From positions 2,046,001 to 2,110,000 of the forward strand of contig OZ244951.1 in the NCBI GenBank assembly GCA_965222315.1: a stretch of DNA of 64,000 nt, given 5' to 3'. The notes beneath the pieces are model-generated. The model was given only the letters and a program-made list of their open reading frames with translations. It did no database searches and was not told the origin of the DNA. The stretch is from JACKII01 sp965222315 (lineage in GTDB: Bacteria > Pseudomonadota > Alphaproteobacteria > Bin95). Numbering within the stretch: the stretch's first letter is position 1; the number at the start of each line of letters is the position of its first letter. The translations under genes and the position numbers were made by a program. Shown here in pieces: positions 1-8,065 of the stretch.

Positions 1-577
1 GGTCGAGCAGAGCGCAGACGGTACGCTGCGATTGGTGGAGCGCTCCAATGGCGAGGCGGCGGAGGCTTTTGGCCGGGTGAAGGGTTTCCACGGTCAGATG
101 GGCATGTTCGTCCGCGCGCTCGCCTACATGATGAGCCATGGCGGCGATGGCCTGAAACAGGTGGCAGAGGACTCCGTGCTGAACGCCAACTACCTGAAAG
201 AACGTCTCAAGAGCGAGTTCAGCCTGCCTTACACTGACGGTCCCTGCATGCACGAGGTGCTGTTTGACGACAGCTTCCTGAAGGGGACGGGTGTTTCCAC
301 GCTCGATTTTTCCAAGGCGATGATCGACGAAGGCTACCACCCGATGACCATGTACTTCCCGTTGGTGGTCCACGGGGCCATGCTGATCGAGCCGACCGAG
401 ACCGAAAGCAAGCAGTCGCTGGACCAATTCGCCGACTCGCTACTGAGCCTTGCCAAGGCCGCAAAAGCGGGCGAGAAGGACCGTTTTACCCAGGCCCCGT
501 ACTATGCGCCGCGCAGCCGCCTGGACGAGACGGCGGCGGCAAGGAAGCCGGTGCTGCGCTGGAAGCCGGAGGCCTGA
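1..577 (+). CDS. gcvPB: Glycine dehydrogenase (decarboxylating) subunit 2, C-terminal part
   Basis: The frame is open from the first bases of the window, so this is the 3' part of a gene that starts upstream. The visible ~190 residues contain the signature GFHGQMGMFVRALAYM and later VLNANYLKERL, typical of the PLP-binding P-protein beta chain of the glycine cleavage system. That complex decarboxylates glycine and passes the aminomethyl group to the lipoyl H-protein. The PLP lysine lies upstream of the window. The C-terminus carries an Arg/Ala-rich tail ending RWKPEA. Split P-proteins (GcvPA+GcvPB) are usual in many bacteria; the other gcv genes would lie to the left. Identification is by family resemblance. 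Confidence 0.9.
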   Translation, partial: VEQSADGTLRLVERSNGEAAEAFGRVKGFHGQMGMFVRALAYMMSHGGDGLKQVAEDSVLNANYLKERLKSEFSLPYTDGPCMHEVLFDDSFLKGTGVSTLDFSKAMIDEGYHPMTMYFPLVVHGAMLIEPTETESKQSLDQFADSLLSLAKAAKAGEKDRFTQAPYYAPRSRLDETAAARKPVLRWKPEA

Positions 578-589
578 AAGGCGGCTTCC
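561..589 (+). terminator. Possible terminator hairpin at the gcvPB end
   Basis: The inverted repeat GGAAGCCG (561-568) / CGGCTTCC (582-589) flanks the gcvPB stop codon. There is no clear T-run after it, so Rho-independent termination is only a guess. Confidence 0.25.
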
Positions 590-679
590 GGTACAAAACC
601 AGCCGGGACGGCAGAGCGGACTTGACCGGTCGGAAGGCCGTGCAACACTGCTGCACCGCATTCACTTGGCCGATACCGC

Positions 680-1174
680 TTGGAAGCCGATACTGAGAAT
701 GAGTTGAGCGCGTCGGAGCTGCGTGATTTCCGGCGGCTGACGGCAATCATGATTCCGGCGTCTGACGAGTTCGGTCTGCCGGGAGCTGGCGACGAAGCGA
801 TCTTCGCCGATATTGTCGGCTCCCTCGGCCGCGATCTTCCTGCCGTTCGGCAAGCTCTTGGCGAGTTGGCCCGGATGTCAGGCGGTCACTTTTCGGAACT
901 GACGGATTCAGCGGCGGAAATGACCGCCATGGCTCTGCTAAATCGGCCAGGACCGGTGACCGCCGCACTGGGACAGGCGGTGCTGCAGTGCTACTACAGG
1001 GATAGTCGCGTGTTTCTGGCTTTGGGCCGGGAGTACCGGCCGCCATTTCCGAAAGGCCACGTGCTGGAGCAGGGCGATTTCGGCCTGTTGGAGGCGGTGC
1101 AGGGGCGGCCGCGCATGTGGCGCGATCTTGACAGTGGCAAATCAGGACTCGGCGGGGCGAGCGATGAACACTGA
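680..1174 (+). CDS. Small subunit of a GMC dehydrogenase (gluconate 2-dehydrogenase subunit 3-like)
   Basis: A protein of up to 164 residues. Its stop overlaps the start of the GMC oxidoreductase gene by 11 bp, an arrangement typical of translationally coupled subunits. The N-terminal stretch LSASELRDFRRLTAIMIPA resembles the opening of gluconate 2-dehydrogenase subunit 3 proteins, small partners of membrane or periplasmic GMC flavoenzymes. No Tat or Sec signal is visible, unlike many subunit 3 proteins, so location is uncertain. The start is unclear: the first in-frame codon is TTG at 680, another TTG lies at 704, and the first in-frame ATG is at 749, inside the conserved part. Function is inferred mainly from the neighbour. 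Confidence 0.6.
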   Translation: MEADTENELSASELRDFRRLTAIMIPASDEFGLPGAGDEAIFADIVGSLGRDLPAVRQALGELARMSGGHFSELTDSAAEMTAMALLNRPGPVTAALGQAVLQCYYRDSRVFLALGREYRPPFPKGHVLEQGDFGLLEAVQGRPRMWRDLDSGKSGLGGASDEH

Positions 1175-2795
1175 TAATGCCAGCGCATCCCGGCCAACGG
1201 ACGAAATCGTCGATGTGCTGATTATTGGCTCTGGCGCGTCCGGTGCTGCAGTGGCGTGGAGCCTTGCCGATACACGGATGCGGATCCTTTGCCTGGAGCA
1301 GGGCGACTGGGTAAAGCCGACTGACTTTCCGACCAACGGGCTGGATTGGGAGGTCCGGCGCTTCAGCGATGCCGCCATCCTGCCGAATAGGAGGGGATTA
1401 CCGGCGGACTACCCGGTGAACGACGACAATTCGCTCATGAAGGTTGCCAATTATAACGCCGTCGGCGGCGCAACCGTGCATTACACCGCGCATTTCCCGC
1501 GGATGCACCCGTCGGATTTCAAGGTGAAGACGCTGGATGGCGTCGCCGACGATTGGCCGCTCGACTATTGGACGCTGGAGCCCTACTTCGCCGAGAATGA
1601 CCGGATAACGGGCGTGGCGGGACTGGCAGGCGATCCGTCATACCCGCCTCATGAGCCGACCATGCCGCCGGTGCCACTTGGCAAGACCGGCACGCGTTTC
1701 GCCCAGGCCACCAACAAGCTGGGCTGGCACTGGTGGCCATCAGACATTGCGATCAACACAGTTGAATATGACGGACGTGCGCCCTGTATCAACCTTGGCA
1801 ACTGCACGCCCGGTTGTGCACAGGGCGCCAAGTCGAGCGTCGATATCACCTACTGGCCGGCTGCGATCAGGGCAGGGGTGGAGTTGCGCACGAATTGCCG
1901 GGTGCGCGAGATCCTTACCAACGAGTACGGGATGGCGTCGGGCGTGGTCTACTACGACCCAGACGGCGTCGAGCGCTTCCAGCCGGCGGAAGTGGTGATC
2001 CTGGCGGCCAATGGTGTCGGAACGCCCAGGCTATTGTTGAATTCCGCGTCGGGTCGGTTCCCGGACGGACTCGCGAATTCTTCCGGGCTGGTCGGCAAGA
2101 ACCTAATGCTGCATCCCTGGCCGCAAGTAACCGGCTACGTGGACGAGGAGATGGACGGCGACCGGGGACCGCAAACGGTCATGTGGGGCAAGGAATTTTA
2201 TGAGACCGATCGCACCCGTGGCTTCGTGCGCGGCTACACCCTGCAATATGCGCGCGGGACCGGGCCGGTGAACGAGGCGGTGACGAGCATGCTGGCGGGC
2301 CGGCTGCCATGGGGAAGGGACCATCATCGCGTCTACCGTACCCTTTACCAGAGGCGTCTGCAGATCGGTATCGCCTGCGAAGACCTGCCGGAGGAGCACA
2401 ATCGGGTGACGCTCGATCCCGTGTTGAAAGACAGCCACGGCATTCCGGCGCCGAAGGTAGACTACACCATCAGCGCGAACACGGCGGCGATGATGGAGCA
2501 CGGCATCGCGCGCGCGACGGAGATCCTGGAGGCGGCGGGAGCGAACAATATTTCATGCTCCCGCACAGCGCTGAACTATCCGGGGCATTTGCTCGGCACC
2601 GCGCGGATGGGACTGGACCCGGAACGTTCAGTCGTGAACGAATGGGGGCGGTCCCATGACGTCAAGAACCTGTTCATCGTCGATGGCAGTATCTGGGTTA
2701 CGTCCGGCGGCGTTAACCCGACATCCACGATTCAGGCACTGGCGCTCTATATCGCGGACCAGATGAAGCAGCGGTTGGCAAACCTGTTCGACTGA
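1164..2795 (+). CDS. GMC family oxidoreductase (FAD-dependent alcohol/sugar dehydrogenase)
   Basis: About 543 aa. The N-terminal dinucleotide-binding motif IIGSGASGAAVAWSLA binds FAD. The middle has GNCTPGCAQGAKSS, which places the enzyme near the gluconate-2-dehydrogenase/choline-dehydrogenase-like branch. VVILAANGVGTPRLL and the C-terminal HLLGTARMG and VDGSIWVTSGGVNPTSTIQALA blocks are the usual GMC C-terminal signatures. ATG 1164 is preferred over the upstream TTG at 1128 because homology begins soon after it and it overlaps the small-subunit stop. The enzyme probably oxidises a polyol, sugar acid or alcohol and passes electrons to a cytochrome or quinone; the substrate cannot be told from the sequence. 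It is convergent with the next gene, with a 27-bp gap. Confidence 0.88.
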   Translation: MNTDNASASRPTDEIVDVLIIGSGASGAAVAWSLADTRMRILCLEQGDWVKPTDFPTNGLDWEVRRFSDAAILPNRRGLPADYPVNDDNSLMKVANYNAVGGATVHYTAHFPRMHPSDFKVKTLDGVADDWPLDYWTLEPYFAENDRITGVAGLAGDPSYPPHEPTMPPVPLGKTGTRFAQATNKLGWHWWPSDIAINTVEYDGRAPCINLGNCTPGCAQGAKSSVDITYWPAAIRAGVELRTNCRVREILTNEYGMASGVVYYDPDGVERFQPAEVVILAANGVGTPRLLLNSASGRFPDGLANSSGLVGKNLMLHPWPQVTGYVDEEMDGDRGPQTVMWGKEFYETDRTRGFVRGYTLQYARGTGPVNEAVTSMLAGRLPWGRDHHRVYRTLYQRRLQIGIACEDLPEEHNRVTLDPVLKDSHGIPAPKVDYTISANTAAMMEHGIARATEILEAAGANNISCSRTALNYPGHLLGTARMGLDPERSVVNEWGRSHDVKNLFIVDGSIWVTSGGVNPTSTIQALALYIADQMKQRLANLFD

Positions 2796-2822
2796 GATGC
2801 CTGGCCGGCTGGTTCCGCAAGA

Positions 2823-3977
2823 CTAGCGCAGGATATCGCGCAGTGCGTCAACGCAGCGGGCGCAGTCTTCGTCGTCATTGTAGACATGCGGGCTGATGCG
2901 CAGCCGTCCGAGCCTGGCGGCGGCATAGACGCCACGTTCGGCAAGCCGCTCCGGCAGCCCCTCGGGCATGCCGTCCGGGAAGCCGATGCTCAGAATGTTG
3001 GGAGCGCGCAAGTCCCGTTGGAGCCATTCGACCGGCACGCCGTCGGCCTTTAGACCCGCTTCGAGCCTGTCGGTCAGCATTGAGAGCCGCGCGCGGATCG
3101 GTTGGATTCCCCACTGGAGCAACAGTTCCATGCTGGTGGCCGCTACATCGAGCGAGACGAAGAAGTCCCGCTCCCCCATATCATAGCGCCGGGCGCTATC
3201 CACATAGTCCAAGTCGGTGAAATATGTGTCGTCGGTTGCCCGTACCCGCTTGCGGCCATAGCTTGTCTGCTCCAGCGGCATACCTGTTTGGTGGCGTTTG
3301 GCGACATACAGGAAGGCGCGGCCATAGGGTCCGAGGAGCCACTTGTAGGTCGGGAAGATGACGAAATCCGGGTCCAGGGCCGTAACGTCGAGATCGACCA
3401 CCCCAGCGCCATGGGTTGCATCGACAAGCAGCTTGCCACCGTGGGGACGGAGCGCCGCTTGCACCCGGTCGAGGTCGATCAGACCGCCATCCGACCAATG
3501 AATGCTGGAGATCGAGACAAGGGCAACCGGCGGTTTGCCGGGCTGGGCCAGAGCTTCTTCCAAGGCGCCCGTCCAATCATGGTTCGCGCCGGGCGTAACC
3601 GTCTCGATCCGGAAATCCATCTCTTGTGCTCGGCTCATCCACTCCAGAACCGGCGATGTGTGGTCCCGATCCAGCACGAGGATGCTGCTGCCGCGGGGGA
3701 GGTTGAGGATTTTGGCTGCTGTCGAAACGCCATAACCGACCGACGAGATCAGCGCGATGTCGCCTGGCTCCGCATTGATGATAGCGGCGGCGGCTGTTCT
3801 GGCCCGCTCTATCTGCTGCTCCTGAAAGGAGTCCGCCAGTTCCCACGGGCGCGCCTTTCTGGCTGCCCCGATCTGTCCTGCTTCGACCGAAGGCATCGGC
3901 AGTGGGCTCCATGCCGCAGCGTTCAGGTAGGAGACCTCGCGAGGCATGTCGAACAGGTGGCGTTGTGAGGATAGCAC
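2823..3977 (-). CDS. Class V aminotransferase-fold PLP enzyme
   Basis: 384 aa, starting at a GTG preceded by GGAGAG about 6 bp upstream. The opening YLNAAAWSPLP is the usual beginning of cysteine-desulfurase/isopenicillin-epimerase-like enzymes. The segment LLVDATHGAGVVDLD holds the PLP-nitrogen Asp, and FPTYKWLLGPYG contains the Schiff-base Lys. No cysteine-containing desulfurase loop is seen, so a cysteine desulfurase is unlikely. A kynureninase-, epimerase- or aminotransferase-like reaction on an amino acid is more plausible. It is on the same strand as the HMG-CoA lyase pair, which lies upstream of it. Confidence 0.8.
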   Translation of the reverse strand: MLSSQRHLFDMPREVSYLNAAAWSPLPMPSVEAGQIGAARKARPWELADSFQEQQIERARTAAAAIINAEPGDIALISSVGYGVSTAAKILNLPRGSSILVLDRDHTSPVLEWMSRAQEMDFRIETVTPGANHDWTGALEEALAQPGKPPVALVSISSIHWSDGGLIDLDRVQAALRPHGGKLLVDATHGAGVVDLDVTALDPDFVIFPTYKWLLGPYGRAFLYVAKRHQTGMPLEQTSYGRKRVRATDDTYFTDLDYVDSARRYDMGERDFFVSLDVAATSMELLLQWGIQPIRARLSMLTDRLEAGLKADGVPVEWLQRDLRAPNILSIGFPDGMPEGLPERLAERGVYAAARLGRLRISPHVYNDDEDCARCVDALRDILR

Positions 3978-4156
3978 TGGCGCTCTCCAAATTGGCGGGT
4001 GAAGAAAGGCCGTTTTCAGCCTTCACCATCCGGTGCCAGACCGCCATTGTCGAGGCCGTCCGGATGTGTGTGCGATGGCCTGGCCTGATAGGATGGATAG
4101 ACGAGCCTGGACCGGGCTTATAGGAGTGCGGTGAACGTGGCGGTCAGTCCGGTTGC

Positions 4157-5079
4157 TCACGCAGCCTGTGCCAGGCTAAGGGCGTTTTCGCGCGGCATTT
4201 TGCGGATGTGGCTGGCTTCGAACGCGCCGGGTAGCGCCGCCGCTATGTCGCCCGCCTCCAGGAGCTTTTCCAGGTCGATGCCGGTCTCGATGCCCATGCG
4301 CTCCATCAGGTAGACGATATCTTCGCTCGGGATATTGCCGGACGCTCCCGGCGCATAGGGGCACCCGCCCAGACCCGCTACCGACACGTCGAAACTGCGG
4401 AGCCCCGCTTCCATCCCGGCCAGGATGTTGGCGACTCCGAAGCCGGACGTGTCGTGGCCATGGAAGATGAAACTCGCGTCGCCGCTGAACTGGGCCAGAG
4501 CCTGGCCTGCAAGTGATTTAACGCTCATGGGCAGGGCCATGCCCGTTGTATCTGACAGGGCGAATTCCAGGCCGGAGCGGATTTTCAGCATCTTTCGATA
4601 TTGGCGAGCACCACTTTCTCCGGCGTCAGCCCTTCGAACGGGCAGTGGAAGGAAGTGGCGAGGCCGATGCGCAAGGTCAGCTTTTGCTCCGGGTCGACCT
4701 CGGTCAGCAGATAGGCAAGGTCGGTGATCGACTCCGCTGTGGGGCGGCCGACATTGCTGTTGTTATGCCCGTCAGTCATGGAGATCACCATTTCCATATC
4801 GGTGATGCCATGGCTGGCGGCCCGGCGCGCGCCCTTGGAATTCGGGACCAGCACCATGCCTGTGACGCCCGGCATCGGCCCGAGGCCCTGGACCACCTCG
4901 TCCATGTCCCGCATCTGGGGGATGGCCTTGGGGCTGACGAACGAGCCGATCTCCATCCGCTTGAAGCCCGCCGCGGCGAGCGCATGGATCAGGCGGATTT
5001 TCGTCTCGGTCGGCACGAACTGCTTGATGTTCTGCAAACCGTCCCGCGGTCCCACCTCGACGAGTTCGATCCGGTCCAT
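4157..5079 (-). pseudogene. Hydroxymethylglutaryl-CoA lyase, split by a frameshift
   Basis: Two overlapping minus-strand frames together give a full-length (~305 aa) HMG-CoA lyase, which cleaves HMG-CoA to acetoacetate and acetyl-CoA in leucine degradation. The upstream frame (5079-4585; an ATG at 5106 is also possible) carries the catalytic GPRDGLQN and ends at TGA 4585. The downstream frame (4591-4157) begins with ATG at the junction and carries FHGHDTSG and the active-site signature SVAGLGGCPYAPGASGN. Both halves align without a missing block to the known family. All catalytic residues survive, but on separate frames. This may be a true mutation, a sequence error, or a coupled two-chain gene (the overlap reads ATGCTGA). 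Neighbouring CoA and BCKDH genes fit leucine catabolism. Confidence 0.85.
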
Positions 5080-5154
5080 GATTGCGCCTCGCTTGTCAAA
5101 ATGCATGTGCCATGGTGTTTAGCGGAAACCGTTCCCTTTCGCCAACAGGACGTC

Positions 5155-6339
5155 ATGACTGATCATCTGTCCGGCCAATCATCCGGCCAGCCGCTTGCCG
5201 GTTACCGCGTCGTTGACCTCACCCGCGTGCTCTCCGGCCCGTTTCTGACACAGATCCTGGGTGATCTCGGTGCCGACGTCATCAAGATCGAGGCCGATGT
5301 GGGCGACTCAGTGCGCACCCAAGGGGACCTAGTCGATGGTTTCAGTTGGTATTTTGCGGGCTTCAACCGCAACAAACGTTCCATGGTCCTCAACCCCAAG
5401 ACGCCGGAAGGCAAGGAAACGCTGGAAGCCTTGGTCCGCACGGCAGATGTGCTGGTTGAGAATTTCCGGCCGGGCGTGATGGAGCGGTTGGGATTCGGCC
5501 CGGCGCGGCTGGAGGAATTGCGTCCCGGTCTGATTACTTGCGCGGTCACGGGCTTCGGCGCGGATGGGCCTTACCGCGACCGCCCCGCTTTCGATTTTAT
5601 CGCCCAGGCCATGAGCGGTTTCATGAGTTCAAACGGCAGAGAGGGCGATCCGCCGATGCGGTCCGGCCTGCCGATCAGCGATCTGGTGACGGGAATATAT
5701 GGCGCGCTTGGCGTGACGGCGGCGCTCCTGCGCCGGGAGCGGAACCCGGGCGCAGGCGAGCATGTGGATGTTGCCCTGACCAACTCCATGATCAGCCTGC
5801 TCGCTTATCTGGCGGGGAATTACTTTGCCAGTGGCCGGGTCACGCCGCGCTCCGGCAACGACCACCCCATTGCTGCCCCCTATGGCCTGTTCGAGACGGC
5901 TGACGTTCCCATCGCCGTTGCGCCGAACGACGATGTGTTCTTCGGCCGCCTGATGGATGCGCTCGACCTTTCGGAACTGAAAGACGATCCGGATTTCGCC
6001 AGCAATCACCTGCGCGTCGCCAACCGCGAGCGGCTGAACAAGGCGGTGACCGGAAGGCTCGCCACCGCAGGCGCCGAGTATTGGATCGAGAAGATCAACG
6101 CTGGCGGCGTGCCATGCAGCCGGGTCAACGATGTAGCCGGTGTCTTTGCCGACCCGCAGGTGCAGTCCCAGCAAATGGAGTTGGACATCGAGCACCCGGC
6201 GCATGGAAACATGAAAGTGTTGGGCTTCCCCATGAAATTCCGCGAGGCCCCCTGTGTGATCCATACCCACCCGCCGGATTTGGGGGAGCACACCGACGAG
6301 ATTCTCACGGAGTTGGGACTAAAAAAAGGGCAGGGGTGA
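5155..6339 (+). CDS. Class III CoA-transferase (CaiB/BaiF family)
   Basis: 394 aa from ATG 5155. The family opening LAGYRVVDLTRVLSGPF is followed by LGDLGADVIKIE, NRNKRSMVLN and VENFRPGVMERLG. The catalytic Asp is expected in RPAFDFIAQAMSG, where it forms an acyl anhydride during CoA transfer between carboxylic acids. PYGLFETAD and the C-terminal half complete the interlocked-ring fold. It is divergent from the HMG-CoA lyase (76-bp gap), so both could share a regulatory region. The substrate is unknown; a role in moving CoA onto an organic or branched-chain acid is suggested by its neighbours. Longer in-frame extensions upstream run antisense to HMG-CoA lyase and were rejected. Confidence 0.88.
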   Translation: MTDHLSGQSSGQPLAGYRVVDLTRVLSGPFLTQILGDLGADVIKIEADVGDSVRTQGDLVDGFSWYFAGFNRNKRSMVLNPKTPEGKETLEALVRTADVLVENFRPGVMERLGFGPARLEELRPGLITCAVTGFGADGPYRDRPAFDFIAQAMSGFMSSNGREGDPPMRSGLPISDLVTGIYGALGVTAALLRRERNPGAGEHVDVALTNSMISLLAYLAGNYFASGRVTPRSGNDHPIAAPYGLFETADVPIAVAPNDDVFFGRLMDALDLSELKDDPDFASNHLRVANRERLNKAVTGRLATAGAEYWIEKINAGGVPCSRVNDVAGVFADPQVQSQQMELDIEHPAHGNMKVLGFPMKFREAPCVIHTHPPDLGEHTDEILTELGLKKGQG

Positions 6340-6360
6340 GAGGTTGGTAAACCATTATCC

Positions 6361-6406
6361 GGCGTCATTGCTTCGCCTGGAAAAATCCGGGCGAAGCAAT
6401 GACGCC
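6361..6406. terminator. Bidirectional terminator hairpin between convergent genes
   Basis: A perfect 17-bp inverted repeat, GGCGTCATTGCTTCGCC at 6361-6377 and its complement at 6390-6406, with a 12-nt loop containing AAAAA. It lies between the CoA-transferase and lactonase stops. No strong T-run follows. A related sequence, CGTCATTGCCTCGCC, occurs near 7430. Confidence 0.6.
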
Positions 6407-6435
6407 GTTAGGGTTGGGGAAGGAGCGCGGCTCCT

Positions 6436-7395
6436 TTAAAACTCCCAATGCACCAGCGGCGCGCCTTTGATCGGGGAGCGGAAGGTTTGGATGCCGTCAT
6501 GGGCGAGCGAGCCCATGTAAACCGTGTGCAGGTCCCGTCCGCCAAAGCCGATGCTCGCGATGTTGGCGAGCCGCCGCTTGCCGCCGATCTCGATTATCTC
6601 CCGCACCGGTTCGCCGCGGTCGAAGGCGGCCTGCAACTCGGTTATTGCTGCCGGGTCGGCGTCCTCATAGACGATATTCTGCTTGCCGTTCCGGTCCACA
6701 TGGATGATGCGGTTGCTTCCAACGCTGACCATCCAGATCCCGCCGTTGGCATCGAAGGTGAAGCCGTCCGGGAAGGTGCCTCCCGGATAATCCGCCACGG
6801 TTTCCTTCGGCCCGAGTGTGGCGTCGGCGTAGATCGCATAGCGGGAGGTGCATTGCCCCACGGTCTCGTTCACATAGATCCATTCACCGGTGGGGTCGAC
6901 GATGGCCTCGTTGGTGAAGGCGATGCTATCGGCAACGACGCGGGTCGCGCCCCGGTCATGCACGGCGATGAAGCCATCAGCATGGCCCTTCTTGAAGGCC
7001 GGGTGACGCGGTAGTGCGCGGGTCGAGACCGAAATCCAGATGCGGCCCCTGGCGTCCAGCCCGACAAAGTTCACGGGCGGCAGAACCTCGCCATCTGCCT
7101 CCGCTAAAAAAGGACTGGCCTGGCCGTCCGGTTTGATCCGCCACACGCCGCTGCTATCGGCCAGGTTTGCTGCCAGAACGTCCCGGCCCGGCAGCAGGGC
7201 GATTCCGTTCGGCATGAAATCCGCCGGCGCGCCGATGGCCTGTACAAAGCGGCTCTGACCGTCGGGCTTGACGATGTTGTAGCCACCCCGCCTGTCGGAG
7301 CAGAACAGGTCGCCTGACTTGGTAGCCAGAACGCATTCCGGTCGTTGCATGCCGCTGCCGATAGCGGTGATGTCGTCGGGAGATAGGGTGAACAT
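6436..7395 (-). CDS. SMP-30/gluconolactonase-like beta-propeller hydrolase
   Basis: 319 aa from the ATG at 7395 (MFTLSPDDI). The opening GSGMQRPECVLATKSGDLFCSDRRGG is the classic SMP-30/LRE start with the metal-binding Glu (RPEC). VNFVGLDARGRIWISV and GTFPDGFTFDANGGIWM match the conserved Asn/Asp metal-ligand blades. Members hydrolyse sugar lactones or other lactone/ester substrates with a divalent metal. The in-frame extension up to 7869 is antisense to the neighbouring carboxymuconolactone-like gene and is rejected. It is divergent from that gene, separated by about 100 bp that probably holds both promoters. Confidence 0.85.
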   Translation of the reverse strand: MFTLSPDDITAIGSGMQRPECVLATKSGDLFCSDRRGGYNIVKPDGQSRFVQAIGAPADFMPNGIALLPGRDVLAANLADSSGVWRIKPDGQASPFLAEADGEVLPPVNFVGLDARGRIWISVSTRALPRHPAFKKGHADGFIAVHDRGATRVVADSIAFTNEAIVDPTGEWIYVNETVGQCTSRYAIYADATLGPKETVADYPGGTFPDGFTFDANGGIWMVSVGSNRIIHVDRNGKQNIVYEDADPAAITELQAAFDRGEPVREIIEIGGKRRLANIASIGFGGRDLHTVYMGSLAHDGIQTFRSPIKGAPLVHWEF

Positions 7396-7497
7396 TGCCT
7401 TGTCCTTCAGTCGTCGGTGCGAAATGATCGCGTCATTGCCTCGCCCGAGTCTATGGCGAAGCCAAAAGATCACAACGTCCCCCTTGGAGGAAGCCAC

Positions 7498-8043
7498 ATG
7501 GCACGCGTTCCTGTCTTCAAATCGCCCGATGAACTGACCGGGGAGGCCCGCCGGATTGCCGAGAGGATCGTCGATACCCGCCGGTCGCTGGAAGGCCCGT
7601 TTTCGGTCTGGATGCACGCGCCAGAATGGGCCGAACGCGTCGCACACCTGGGCGCACTGGTCCGTTGGGAAGGCACGCTGGAGTTGCGTATCAGAACCCT
7701 GGCGGCTCTTGTCGTCGGCCGGCACCTCCAGGCCCAATACGTTTGGGGCATTCAGGGCGTCATTGGCGCGGAACGTGGCATACCCCGATCGACCATCGAC
7801 GCCATTCGCGACGATCATTCGGATGCTGTTCCGGCAGAGGATTTGCAGATCATCGACTTTGCCCGGCAATTGCTGCGCAACAACCGTGTTGACGAACCGT
7901 TAGCGGCAGCCGTTATGGCGCGTTTGGGCGCTGACGAGTACGTGCAGTTGACCACCTGCATCGGCTATTACGCCATGCTGGCGATGACCGTGAATGGGGT
8001 CGAACTGGAGCCGAACCCGAAGCACGAAGCGCTCTCAGTTTAG
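7498..8043 (+). CDS. Carboxymuconolactone decarboxylase/AhpD-fold protein
   Basis: 181 aa. ATG 7498 is preceded by TTGGAGGAAG about 7 bp upstream, a good ribosome-binding site; an in-frame ATG at 7453 is less likely. The segment LRIRTLAALVVGRHLQAQYVWGIQG is the CMD-fold helix pair seen in 4-carboxymuconolactone decarboxylase-like proteins. The CxxC of peroxidase-type AhpD proteins is absent, so a thiol peroxidase role is unlikely. Being divergent from a lactone hydrolase suggests a joint role in degradation of an organic acid, but this is inference. It is convergent with the E3 gene, with a 22-bp gap. Confidence 0.8.
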   Translation: MARVPVFKSPDELTGEARRIAERIVDTRRSLEGPFSVWMHAPEWAERVAHLGALVRWEGTLELRIRTLAALVVGRHLQAQYVWGIQGVIGAERGIPRSTIDAIRDDHSDAVPAEDLQIIDFARQLLRNNRVDEPLAAAVMARLGADEYVQLTTCIGYYAMLAMTVNGVELEPNPKHEALSV

Positions 8044-8065
8044 CGTAGCCGGATGCGCTATCCTT

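Noticed and set aside
1..577. Glycine riboswitch near gcvPB
   Set aside because: The 5' end of the operon lies outside the window, and nothing resembling the aptamer is visible inside.
3102..3968. 288-codon plus-strand frame
   Set aside because: Antisense to the class V PLP enzyme.
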